From Pyxidicoccus trucidator (GTDB lineage: Bacteria; Myxococcota; Myxococcia; Myxococcales; Myxococcaceae), in the NCBI RefSeq assembly GCF_010894435.1, contig NZ_JAAIXZ010000003.1:434001-498000 (forward strand): a stretch of 64,000 bases of DNA, read 5' to 3'. Below the pieces are notes generated by a model. The model was not told the DNA's origin and made no database searches. It saw only the letters and a program-made list of their open reading frames with translations. Made by a program: the position numbers and the translations under genes. Shown here piece by piece: positions 34,210-41,927 of this stretch; the first letter of the stretch is position 1, and every line of letters starts with the position of its first letter.

Positions 34210-35307
34210 CTAACGCGGCAGCGCGTCCTCGGGGACGCCGCGGAACAGCAGCACGCGGTTCATGTAGTCGACGTCGTCGTTCTGGAAGCGGGCCGAGCCG
34301 ACGAGGTAGCCCTGGGCGACGAGGATGTTGGAGACCTGGTCCCTCGCCATGGGCTTGAGGTTGTAGACCTTGCCGAAGTGGCTGCTCTTCTCCACGGAGA
34401 CGACGGCGTCCGGGGTGCCGTCCTGGCGCAGCAGCTCGTCACCGGCCTGGAGCGTCTGGGCCTGCACGAGGACACCCTCGCTGGTGACGACGGGGTGCTC
34501 GTTGGTGACCTTCAGCTCGCCGCCGGACGCGGTGCGCACGCTGTAGATGACGTGCTCGCTGTCGCGCGTCTCCGTGGTGTAGCTGTAGACCTTGCCCTCG
34601 GTGAGCTGGAGGTTGTCCAGCGTGGCGTCGGGGCTGAGGGTGACGATGTCCTCGCGGCCCTGCTTCATCGCGTCGAGGATGTTCTGCTCGCCGCCGCTGA
34701 AGAGGATGCGCTGCTCCGGCGTGTAGCAGGACGATTCACAGTAGGCGATGACGTAGAAGTTGCTCGTCCAGACGTTGGTGCCCGTCGTGTCCGTGTACAG
34801 GTTGCAGTTCGCCAGGGTGGGGTGCGGGAAGAGCTGCGTGCCGCTGCCGGCCACCGGGCTGTTCTCGAAGGACGGGTAGAGCGTGCGGACGCGGCTGGTG
34901 GAGTGAGACCACTTGAAGTAGCCCGCGGTGACGCCGCCCGGCTCGGCGGCCACCGTGTACATGGGCGTGTTGTCGTACATCGAAAACGCGTGGTAGTAGT
35001 TGACGTTGTACTGGTGGAGGTTGCCGGTCCACGCGCGGTTGGTGTTGAACTCCTTGTACTCCTTGGCCCAGTCGAAGTTGGTGTCGAAGGCCTTCGAGGA
35101 GGAGAACCAGGAGCCCGGGCCCGCCGGGTTGAGGTTGGTGGTGAGGCCGCACTTGCGGGACCACTCGGCGCGCAGGGCGGCCTGGGCGGGGATGAGGCTG
35201 TCGACGCTGCAGCGCCACTCCTGCATCGGCTCGGCGACCGCGGCGGTGGCGGGCAGGAGGGTGAGGACGGCGGCCTTCAGGAAGGTGCTGGGGGTGGGCT
35301 TGCGCAT
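34210..35307 (-). CDS. Secreted Hint-domain protein, paralogue 4
   Basis: 365 residues. Signal peptide to about residue 25 (LLPATAAVA). N-terminal domain EWRCSVDSLIPAQAALRAEWSRKCGL. Hint domain with Cys194 in YCESSCYTPEQRILFSGG, TxxH at Thr268-His271, LQAGDELLRQDG and the closing GYLVGSARFQNDDVDYMNR. As in the other copies the tail of about 25 residues after the Hint fold ends in a conserved LFRGVPEDALPR-like stretch. First Hint gene of module copy A, 40 bp after the CxxCH lipoprotein gene. Confidence 0.82.
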   Translation of the reverse strand: MRKPTPSTFLKAAVLTLLPATAAVAEPMQEWRCSVDSLIPAQAALRAEWSRKCGLTTNLNPAGPGSWFSSSKAFDTNFDWAKEYKEFNTNRAWTGNLHQYNVNYYHAFSMYDNTPMYTVAAEPGGVTAGYFKWSHSTSRVRTLYPSFENSPVAGSGTQLFPHPTLANCNLYTDTTGTNVWTSNFYVIAYCESSCYTPEQRILFSGGEQNILDAMKQGREDIVTLSPDATLDNLQLTEGKVYSYTTETRDSEHVIYSVRTASGGELKVTNEHPVVTSEGVLVQAQTLQAGDELLRQDGTPDAVVSVEKSSHFGKVYNLKPMARDQVSNILVAQGYLVGSARFQNDDVDYMNRVLLFRGVPEDALPR

Positions 35308-35347
35308 GCTTCGTGTCTCCGTTTTTCCGGGTGGGACGACTCGCGGG

Positions 35348-37456
35348 CTACTTCACCTTCGCCATGACGACGCCGGGGTTGCGGTTCTCCGTCCAGACGA
35401 CGTGGCCACCTCCCGCGGAGATGCTGTTGATGTTGAAGGCCGCCGCGAAGGTGGCCGTGGGAGCGCCGCCGGCGAGCGGGAAGGCCAGGACGTTGCCGGG
35501 GTTCAGGTCCTCGGCCACCCACAGGCGCGTGCCGTCGCTGGCCAGGCCGGTGATGGCGGCCTGCGAGATGAACAGGGTGACGGCGCCGCCGGCCTTGGGC
35601 ATGCGCTGGATGGTGGTGCCCTCCTGCCAGAAGAGGTTGGCGCCATCCACGGTGAGGCGGCCCGTCATCCCGACGCGGCCGGTGATGAGCGGGGTGGCGG
35701 CGCCGCCGCCCACGGCCATCCGGACGATGCCGCCGTTCTGCGTGAAGAACAGGTTCGTGCCGTCGGTGGCGATGCCGCCGAGGCCGGTGAGGCCGGTGAT
35801 GAGGGTGGAGATGGTGCCGCCGTTGACGGACACCTTGAGGATGGTGCCGGCGGCCTCCGTCCAGTAGACGCTGACACCGTCCGTGGCGACGGCCATGGGC
35901 TCGGGGCGGTTGAAGGCGAGCACGCTCTCACTGCCGCTGTCGAGCGAGGCCTTCATCACCACGCCCGCCGGGCGCCGCTCCACCCAGTAGCCGAAGCGGC
36001 CGTCCGTGGCCGAGCCCGACATGTCGAAGCGCGAGACGGGGGTGAGGGGGTGGTCCGCGTTGAGGAAGTCCTCCACCACCTGCTTGCGGAAGGGGATGAA
36101 CGTGTTGGTGAGCGCGGAGGAGACGGCGAAGCGGTTGCCGTCCGGGCCGGCCTGGAGGTTCTCCGAGCTGTGCACGAAGCCCGCCGAGTTGGGGAAGGAG
36201 AAGCCGCCCACGGGCGCGCTGTTGCTGCGCTCGTGGCAGCCGCCGCACGAGAGCGCCTGGGCGCGGGCGACCACCTGGTTGGGCGTCAGGGGGCTGCCGA
36301 TGCGGGTCAGCTCCGTCTGGATGGCGGTGCGGAAGGTGCTGGCGCCCGAGCCGAACTGCGCCTGGTAGTCGTCCTCGACGCCGAAGGACTGCGCGTCGCT
36401 CTGGGCGGAGTTGAACTGGTCCGGCACCGAGTAGTTGAAGGTGTTGACGTTGGGGACGGCCAGCTCCTCCACCTGGGTGATGAAGTGCGCGCGGAAGCCG
36501 GCGGCCTGCGGGTGCGTGGAGGTCGGGTTGAAGAGCCGCCCGGCCGGATTGCCCTTCACCGTCACCGGGGCGAACTTCAGCGTGCACGCCCCGCCCGGGC
36601 ACTGCCGCTGGAGCTTGAACTCCTTCAGCATCCACGGGCCGTTGATGAACATGTTGACGCGCACCTGGCCGACGCCCGCCGGGTTGAACCCGTAGTTGTT
36701 GATGTGGAGGACGGGGGAGAAGCCGGGCAGGCCGGTGAAGTAGAAGTCGCGCAGGGCGGTGGCGCGGTCGGCGACAGTCTTGGTGCTCAAGTCCCGCCAG
36801 AAGGACTGGACGGGACGGCAGCCGTCGATGCCCAGGTCGGGGCGGGGGTTGGGGAGGGTGGCCTCGAAGATGATGAAGTTGCGCCCGCCGCCGCCGCCCG
36901 TCTTCCCGAAGACGACGCGGTACTCACCGCAGTCCGCGCCGTTGGCGGGCGCCAGGTCGAAGCGGTTGTAGAGGCCGATGGCCGAGTACGAGTTGATGTT
37001 GGTGATGCTGCCAGGGTTCGCCTGGGCGCCTTCCGAGGGCCGGCAGCCGTTGGGGAAGCCGTTGAGCAGGCCGGTGTTGTCGTTGCAGTGCGCGCTCGGC
37101 TGCAGGTCCGCCTGGCCGGTGGCGGGGTTCTGCGTGTCCCAGAGCTGGCGGAAGAGCTGGGTGGTGTTGAGGCCGGCGCCGCCATTCTGGGCGACGAGCT
37201 GCCCGAGCACGTTGGTGAGGGTGAAGTTGGCGAGGATGGCCGCCTCCGTCACCACCACGGAGCGACGGGCATCCACCGTCTGCGGCGACAGCGAGCCCAG
37301 TCCCTGCTCGCGTGAGCGGTTCGTGACGCCCATCTCGCCGCGGTCGGAGATGGGTGTCTTGTCACCAGCGGCTGGCTCATCCAGGTCCTGGCCCTGACAG
37401 CCCACCCATAGCAATGCACCAGCCGCGAGTGCGGCCCTCAGAGAGGTCTTCGACAT
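35348..37456 (-). CDS. CxxCH (haem c-type) and YWTD-like propeller lipoprotein, module copy A
   Basis: 702 residues from the ATG at 37456 (AAGGGA upstream; the Met at 37489 is less likely). Lipobox WVGC (Cys20). The domain at about 45-465 carries CGGCH at 404-408. Long identical blocks with the copy at 28371-30497 include LGIDGCRPVQSFWRDLS and TALRDFYFTGLPGFSPV. The C-terminal propeller repeats are YWTEAAGTILKVSVNGG, LFFTQNGGIVRMAVGGG and LFWQEGTTIQRMPKAGG. It is the first gene of the nine-gene minus-strand cluster; the cluster promoter presumably lies in the AT-rich gap upstream. Confidence 0.85.
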   Translation of the reverse strand: MSKTSLRAALAAGALLWVGCQGQDLDEPAAGDKTPISDRGEMGVTNRSREQGLGSLSPQTVDARRSVVVTEAAILANFTLTNVLGQLVAQNGGAGLNTTQLFRQLWDTQNPATGQADLQPSAHCNDNTGLLNGFPNGCRPSEGAQANPGSITNINSYSAIGLYNRFDLAPANGADCGEYRVVFGKTGGGGGRNFIIFEATLPNPRPDLGIDGCRPVQSFWRDLSTKTVADRATALRDFYFTGLPGFSPVLHINNYGFNPAGVGQVRVNMFINGPWMLKEFKLQRQCPGGACTLKFAPVTVKGNPAGRLFNPTSTHPQAAGFRAHFITQVEELAVPNVNTFNYSVPDQFNSAQSDAQSFGVEDDYQAQFGSGASTFRTAIQTELTRIGSPLTPNQVVARAQALSCGGCHERSNSAPVGGFSFPNSAGFVHSSENLQAGPDGNRFAVSSALTNTFIPFRKQVVEDFLNADHPLTPVSRFDMSGSATDGRFGYWVERRPAGVVMKASLDSGSESVLAFNRPEPMAVATDGVSVYWTEAAGTILKVSVNGGTISTLITGLTGLGGIATDGTNLFFTQNGGIVRMAVGGGAATPLITGRVGMTGRLTVDGANLFWQEGTTIQRMPKAGGAVTLFISQAAITGLASDGTRLWVAEDLNPGNVLAFPLAGGAPTATFAAAFNINSISAGGGHVVWTENRNPGVVMAKVK

Positions 37457-37995
37457 GTGGGGATTCCCTTCGGCGTGAGCGGGCGTCATTCCAGGCAGGA
37501 ATGGAAGGCGTTGACCCGTGGGCCGACTGTCTACTCACTCACAGTGAAGGTCAACCAGTTCACTTCTGTCTGGGCGCCAAGGGCTTATGAAAATGCGAAA
37601 AGCCGTTTGTACTGAAAGTCGATTTGGTCTGTTTTGTAGTGGTTTACCGCTATGAGGCTGGGTTTTGAATATTTATGTATTTCCAGCATACAAATCGAAT
37701 GCCGATAGCAGCTGTTTTTGAGTTGCATCGGATGCTGTGTTTCATGGAAATGGTGGGACGTACTCCGGCGGTGCGATGACAGATTTCACCCGTTGTCATT
37801 GCTGTGTCGCTGGAGCGTGACGCGGAGCGCGAAGGGCGCCTGGGGGCTCGGGGGCCCACGCCGCGGCCACCCGCCGGGGGCCGCCCGTCCGCCCGGCCGG
37901 CGTCCCGGCATCCGGGCCCACGACCCGGCGGCGGCCCTCGCTCCGTATGGCTTCCGGTCGTCCCGCGAATCCCGGGGGCCGGCCGGCTGTATTCC
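37457..37995. promoter_or_regulatory. AT-rich divergent intergenic region
   Basis: About 540 bp between the divergent exported cluster and the C39 exporter gene. The part at about 37570-37760 is conspicuously AT-rich for this genome (runs such as TTTTGAATATTTATGTATTT). It holds an inverted repeat GCGATGACA (37773-37781) / TGTCATTGC (37794-37802) with one mismatch. Both promoters should be here. I see no gene in it. The last 190 bp are GC-rich again and read as a low-complexity open frame ahead of the exporter. Confidence 0.5.
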
Positions 37996-40245
37996 GTGTC
38001 CCCACTCCGTGATACCGACCTGCCTGTGCCTCGCTCCCGGCTCGCCGTCACCTTCCAGCCGTACCCGCTCCGCCGCCAGCTCGAGGAGGCCGACTGCGGT
38101 CCCGCCTGCCTGGAGATGATTTCGGCGTATCACGGGGCGCGTCATGCGCTGTCCGCGCTGAAGGACCTGGCGCACGTGCAGACGACTGGCACCTCCATGG
38201 TGGACCTGATGACCACCGCGCAGCAGGTGGGGTTCCGGGCCCGGGGCTTCCACGTGGAGGACTTCTCCGACCTGGACGACGAGGAAGGCCAGGCGATGCT
38301 GCCCGGCATCATCCACTGGGAGGAGAACCACTACGTCGTCCTCTACAGGCTGACGCCGAAGGAGGCCATCATCGGCGACCCCGCGCTGGGGGTGCGCCGC
38401 ATCCCCCGGGCGGAGCTGGGCAACCACTGGAACGGCATCCTCCTGTCGCTGGAGCCCACCGAGGCCCTCTTCCAGCCGGTGGAGGTGCCCGGCGCTCCCA
38501 CCGAGCCCCGCCGGCTCGGCGGCCTGAGGCGCTTCGGGCGGGGCCTGCTGCGCTACCGCCTGCTGCTGTTCCAGGTGCTGCTCACCACGGTGCTCCTCCA
38601 GGGGCTCGCGCTCGCGCAGCCCTTCCTCATCCAGGGGCTGGTGGACAAGGCCGTGGGCGGGCGCAACGTCTCGCTGGTGGCCGCGGTGGGCGTGGGGCTG
38701 GGCGTGCTGCTCGTGGCGCAGGTCCTCGTCTCCGTGGCGCGTGGCACGGGCCTCTTCCTCCTGTCCAGCGGCTACTCGGTGTTGCTGCTGGCGCAGTTCT
38801 GGAAGCGCCTGCTGGCGCTGCCGGTGACCTTCTTTGCCCGGCGTCACCGGGGGGACTTGCTTCAGCGGATTGAAGACCACCAGCGCATCCGCCGCATTCT
38901 CCAGGGCGCGTCCGTGTCGGTGCTGTTGGACCTCATCATGCTGGTGGGCTACGGCGTGGTGCTCTTCCTGTACGACGCCACCGTCTTCGGCATCTTCCTC
39001 ACGGGCGCGGCCGTCTACACGGTGTGGACGCTGCTGCTGATGCCCCGGCGGACGATGCTGGACCACCAGCGCTTCCGCGTGGCGGCGGACGCCAGCCGCA
39101 TGGAGATGCAGATGCTCGGCGGCATCCAGACGCTCAAGGCGTGTGGCGCCGAGCGTCAGGCCCGTGCCCGCTGGGAGCGGCTCCAGGCGCGCGAGGTGGA
39201 GGCCGGGCGCCGCATCTGGCTGCACGACACCCTCCACAACTCCGGCGCGCAGTTCGTCAACCAGGGCGTGTACGTGGGCATCCTCGTGTACGAGGCGCAC
39301 CTGGTGCTCGCGGGCCAGCTCACGCTGGGGCAGATGGTGGCCACGCTGGCCATCCTCGGGCTGGTGCTGGCGCCGATGCAGAACCTCGTCATGTTCATCC
39401 ACCAGCTGCAGGACGTGTTCATCTCCCTGCGCCGCGTGGACATCGTCTACGACGCCGAGCCCGAGCTGCGCGACGACGCGGTGCCCACGCAGGGCGCCCT
39501 CGCGCACGCGCCGGAGCTGAGGCTGGAGGACCTGACCTTCCGCTATGGCTCGCCCAACGAGCCCGCCGTGCTGGACGGCGTGAGCTTCACCCTTCCCGCG
39601 GGGAAGATGACGGCGATTGTCGGCCGCTCCGGCGCGGGCAAGACGACGCTCACCCAGGTGCTGTACGGGCTCTACCGGGCGCAGCAGGGGCGCGTCCTCT
39701 ATGACGGCCAGCCGATTGAGTCCTACGAGCCCACGGCCCTGCGCCGCTCGGTGGCCTTCGTGTTCCAGAAGACGGACATCTTCGACGGCACGCTGGCGGA
39801 GAACATCGCCCTGGGCGACGACCACCCCGACGCGGAGCGGCTGCTGCACGCCGCGCGCACCGCGTGCCTGGACGAGCTGCTCGCGCTGCCCAACGGGCTG
39901 AAGACGAAGATTGGCGAGGCCGGCGTGCGGCTGTCCGGCGGCGAGGAGCAGCGCCTCCAGCTGGCCCGCGCGATTTATCGCGACCCGCGCGTGCTCTTCC
40001 TCGACGAGGCCACCAGCCACCTGGACGCGGAGCTGGAGCGCGCGATTACGGAGGCCCTCCAGCGCGAGGCCGCCGGCCGTACCCTCGTCGTGGTGGCCCA
40101 CCGCCTGTCCACGGTGCGCCGCGCGGACAAGATTGTCGTCCTCGACAAGGGCCGCGTGGTGGAGGAGGGCACTCACGAGCAGCTGGTGGCCATTCCGGGC
40201 GGGCGCTACCGCTCGCTCGTCGAGAACCAGATGGAGCAGCGCTGA
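37996..40245 (+). CDS. C39 peptidase-ABC exporter (PCAT) of the RiPP cluster
   Basis: About 749 residues from GTG 37996; GTG 38026 is equally possible, and an upstream frame to 37804 is low-complexity and unlikely. The N-terminal C39 peptidase has all catalytic residues: Cys34 in EEADCGPACLEM, His112 in WEENHYVVL and Asp128 in IGDPALG. A six-helix exporter domain follows (about 185-465). The nucleotide-binding domain has Walker A GRSGAGKTT, signature LSGGEEQR and Walker B VLFLDEATSHLD. Such proteins cut leader peptides and export the product. The neighbouring ATP-grasp and precursor genes make a graspetide the likely cargo. Confidence 0.92.
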   Translation: MSPLRDTDLPVPRSRLAVTFQPYPLRRQLEEADCGPACLEMISAYHGARHALSALKDLAHVQTTGTSMVDLMTTAQQVGFRARGFHVEDFSDLDDEEGQAMLPGIIHWEENHYVVLYRLTPKEAIIGDPALGVRRIPRAELGNHWNGILLSLEPTEALFQPVEVPGAPTEPRRLGGLRRFGRGLLRYRLLLFQVLLTTVLLQGLALAQPFLIQGLVDKAVGGRNVSLVAAVGVGLGVLLVAQVLVSVARGTGLFLLSSGYSVLLLAQFWKRLLALPVTFFARRHRGDLLQRIEDHQRIRRILQGASVSVLLDLIMLVGYGVVLFLYDATVFGIFLTGAAVYTVWTLLLMPRRTMLDHQRFRVAADASRMEMQMLGGIQTLKACGAERQARARWERLQAREVEAGRRIWLHDTLHNSGAQFVNQGVYVGILVYEAHLVLAGQLTLGQMVATLAILGLVLAPMQNLVMFIHQLQDVFISLRRVDIVYDAEPELRDDAVPTQGALAHAPELRLEDLTFRYGSPNEPAVLDGVSFTLPAGKMTAIVGRSGAGKTTLTQVLYGLYRAQQGRVLYDGQPIESYEPTALRRSVAFVFQKTDIFDGTLAENIALGDDHPDAERLLHAARTACLDELLALPNGLKTKIGEAGVRLSGGEEQRLQLARAIYRDPRVLFLDEATSHLDAELERAITEALQREAAGRTLVVVAHRLSTVRRADKIVVLDKGRVVEEGTHEQLVAIPGGRYRSLVENQMEQR

Positions 40246-40248
40246 GCC

Positions 40249-40449
40249 ATGACGACTCCGACTCTTCCCGGGCCCGGGCCCCGACACGATGACGAGCTGG
40301 ACGCCGACCCCGCCCTCACCGACGAGCTGCGCGCGGTGATGCACCCGCGCCCGCACCGCGCCCTGGCCTTCACCGTGGTGCTGGTGGTGGTGCTCGGCAC
40401 GCTGGCGTGGGTGGCCTCGCGCACCGTGCTCGCGGCGCTGTGGCAGTAG
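40249..40449 (+). CDS. Small single-TM protein next to the exporter
   Basis: 66 residues. Acidic, Pro-rich N-terminus, then one membrane helix (about 40-60; ALAFTVVLVVVLGTLAWVA) and a very short tail. It starts 3 bp after the exporter stop, so it is co-transcribed. It may be an exporter accessory or protection protein; nothing in it resembles a modified-peptide core. Confidence 0.65.
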   Translation: MTTPTLPGPGPRHDDELDADPALTDELRAVMHPRPHRALAFTVVLVVVLGTLAWVASRTVLAALWQ

Positions 40450-40488
40450 GCGCCGCGAGCCCCACGAGCTCCCCGAGCTCCGAGGACC

Positions 40489-41433
40489 CTACGTGCGCCG
40501 GGCGTGCTTCGCGAGCGCGCGGGTGAAGTGGCCGGCCACGTCCGTGCCGCCGCCCGCGTCGAAGCCGAGGAACATGGCGGAGCCGTTCAGCTCCAGGAAC
40601 TTGAGCTCGCCGTCCAGGCCGCGCTTGAGGTCCAGCCCCGTCCACCGCAGGCCCAGTACCTCGCAGGCCTTCACGCAGTTGCGGGCGACCTCGGGAGGCA
40701 GCTCGATGGGCTCCAGGCGCTCCTCGTTCTGCCGGAAGTCGAGCGCGGAGGTGACGATGCGCAGGCTGGCGATGATTTCGCCGTCCAGCACGTACACGCG
40801 GATGTCCTCGCCGGGCAGCAACTCCTGGAAGGTGACGGGGGCGGAGGCCAGCGCGGCGAGGCGCTCGTCGGTGAGGTCCTCGGCCAGCAATTCGCGCGTG
40901 GCGGCGCCGCCGTTGACGGGCTTGTAGGCCACGCGGCCGCCCGCGGCGAAGCGGCGCACCGCCTCCGGGTCATTGCTCCACAGCGTGCGCGGCACCGGCA
41001 GGCCCGCGGCCTTGAGCGCGGCCACCTGCACCGGCTTGTGCATGACCCAGTCGGTGGACACCGGGTTGTAGAGCGGCACGCCGAGCTGCTCCCAGCGGGA
41101 CACGAGCCCGTTGAGCATGGTGGCCTTCTCGCGGAAGGCGGTGAGCGTGGTGCGCCAGTCCTCCTCCATCGCCTCCTGGGCGTCCACCAGGTACGACATG
41201 GGGCTGGCGTGCAGGCCGCGCAGGTAGACGGCGGCGGGCCGGCCCACGACGCGCCCGTCGACGACGATGCCCTCCAGGTCCTCCGTGAGGGACAGCTTCG
41301 TCTCGTCCGGGAAGGTCAGCGTGTCCACCACGATGGCCTGCACGCTCTCCACGCCCAGCCGGCGCGCCACTTCCTGGATGTGGGCTTCCTCGCGGGAGCC
41401 CACGAGCACCACGGCCCCTGTCTCTGTCTTCAT
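40489..41433 (-). CDS. ATP-grasp RiPP maturase (graspetide ligase, MvdC/MvdD-like)
   Basis: 314 residues from the ATG at 41433 with GGAGGG 11 nt upstream; a GTG at 41445 would abut the ribosome site. N-terminal pre-ATP-grasp domain (VVLVGSREEAHIQEVARRLG), then the grasp fold: AYKPVNGGAATREL, FQELLPGEDIRVYVLDGEIIA in part, and the Mg-binding LKFLELNGSAMFLGFD near the C-terminus. In graspetide pathways this enzyme phosphorylates Asp/Glu side chains of the precursor and joins them to Thr/Ser or Lys as ester or amide links. It lies downstream of the precursor gene on the same strand and converges on the exporter genes. Confidence 0.9.
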   Translation of the reverse strand: MKTETGAVVLVGSREEAHIQEVARRLGVESVQAIVVDTLTFPDETKLSLTEDLEGIVVDGRVVGRPAAVYLRGLHASPMSYLVDAQEAMEEDWRTTLTAFREKATMLNGLVSRWEQLGVPLYNPVSTDWVMHKPVQVAALKAAGLPVPRTLWSNDPEAVRRFAAGGRVAYKPVNGGAATRELLAEDLTDERLAALASAPVTFQELLPGEDIRVYVLDGEIIASLRIVTSALDFRQNEERLEPIELPPEVARNCVKACEVLGLRWTGLDLKRGLDGELKFLELNGSAMFLGFDAGGGTDVAGHFTRALAKHARRT

Positions 41434-41560
41434 GTGCCTGTGCACCCTCCGGCCGGGTGTTGTACGGCCTGTCGCGCTCCCAGGGTGCCATCATCCGCGA
41501 CGCCAGGGGCACCTTCCATACGGAGCCGGGGGCCGCGCCGGGTCGGACTCCGCGCGTCCC

Positions 41561-41576
41561 GCCGCCGTCCGGCGGC
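41561..41576 (-). terminator. Hairpin between precursor and ligase genes (attenuator candidate)
   Basis: GCCGCC-GTCC-GGCGGC forms a 6-bp all-GC stem with a 4-nt loop and begins 5 nt after the precursor stop codon. No T-run follows. Such a hairpin could reduce read-through into the ligase gene or protect the short precursor transcript, giving more peptide than enzyme. Confidence 0.45.
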
Positions 41577-41581
41577 CCGCG

Positions 41582-41731
41582 CTAGGACCCGCTGTCCGAC
41601 TCCTCGCCCACCATCATCGTGGTGACCTGCGAGGCCCGGGGAGTCTCGGCCGGACTCGGCACGCTCCGCACCGGAGCCAGGTCCCGGACGAACAGTGTGG
41701 GGCGTCTTTTCTTCGCGTCAGGCTTGCTCAT
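41582..41731 (-). CDS. Graspetide precursor peptide with one TTxxxxEE core
   Basis: 49 residues. ATG at 41731 is preceded by GGGGGAGG at ideal spacing. Basic leader MSKPDAKKRRPTLFVRDLAP, in which TLFVRDL could be the ligase recognition helix, then a Pro/Ser linker. The C-terminal core is VTTMMVGEESDSGS. The stretch TTMMVGEE fits the TTxxxxEE motif of plesiocin-type (group 2) graspetides exactly: two Thr hydroxyls and two Glu carboxyls, able to form two nested ester rings. It lies 148 bp upstream of the ATP-grasp gene on the same strand. No Gly-Gly cleavage site is present although the exporter has a C39 domain. Confidence 0.8.
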   Translation of the reverse strand: MSKPDAKKRRPTLFVRDLAPVRSVPSPAETPRASQVTTMMVGEESDSGS

Positions 41732-41850
41732 GGTGCCTCCCCCACAGGGTGGGGTCGGCGGCCGGAGGGCGCCAGGGGGGGACGCTCCATCCCGCACGGC
41801 GGCGAGGCAGCCCGGGGAGCAGCCCCCTGGATGCAGCACCGTCCGGGCGC

Positions 41851-41892
41851 GCAAAAAGAAACAGCGGGCCCCCACTGGTGTGGGAGGCCCGC
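41851..41892 (-). terminator. Rho-independent terminator of the metalloprotease gene
   Basis: On the minus strand a 12-bp stem with one bulged base (41892-41880 with 41875-41864; arms GCGGGCC...GGCCCGC plus CCCAC/GTGGG, loop of 4) is followed by TGTTTCTTTTTGC. It lies 36 bp after the metalloprotease stop and isolates the precursor gene from upstream transcription. Confidence 0.75.
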
Positions 41893-41927
41893 TGCTCACT
41901 TCCAGGACGTGGTGTCCCGAGCCGGGA

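Noticed and set aside
25907-35307. Classical inteins in the four Hint proteins
   Set aside because: There is no C-terminal His-Asn and no downstream extein nucleophile at the end of the Hint fold, and the proteins are exported. Splicing is not supported.
37804-37995. Coding sequence extending the C39 exporter upstream to 37804
   Set aside because: The frame is open, but the translation is low-complexity Gly/Pro/Arg and C39 exporters normally begin close to the Cys motif.
40249-40449. The 66-residue protein as a RiPP precursor
   Set aside because: It ends in a transmembrane helix and has no GG site or TTxxxxEE-like core; the gene at 41582-41731 fits much better.
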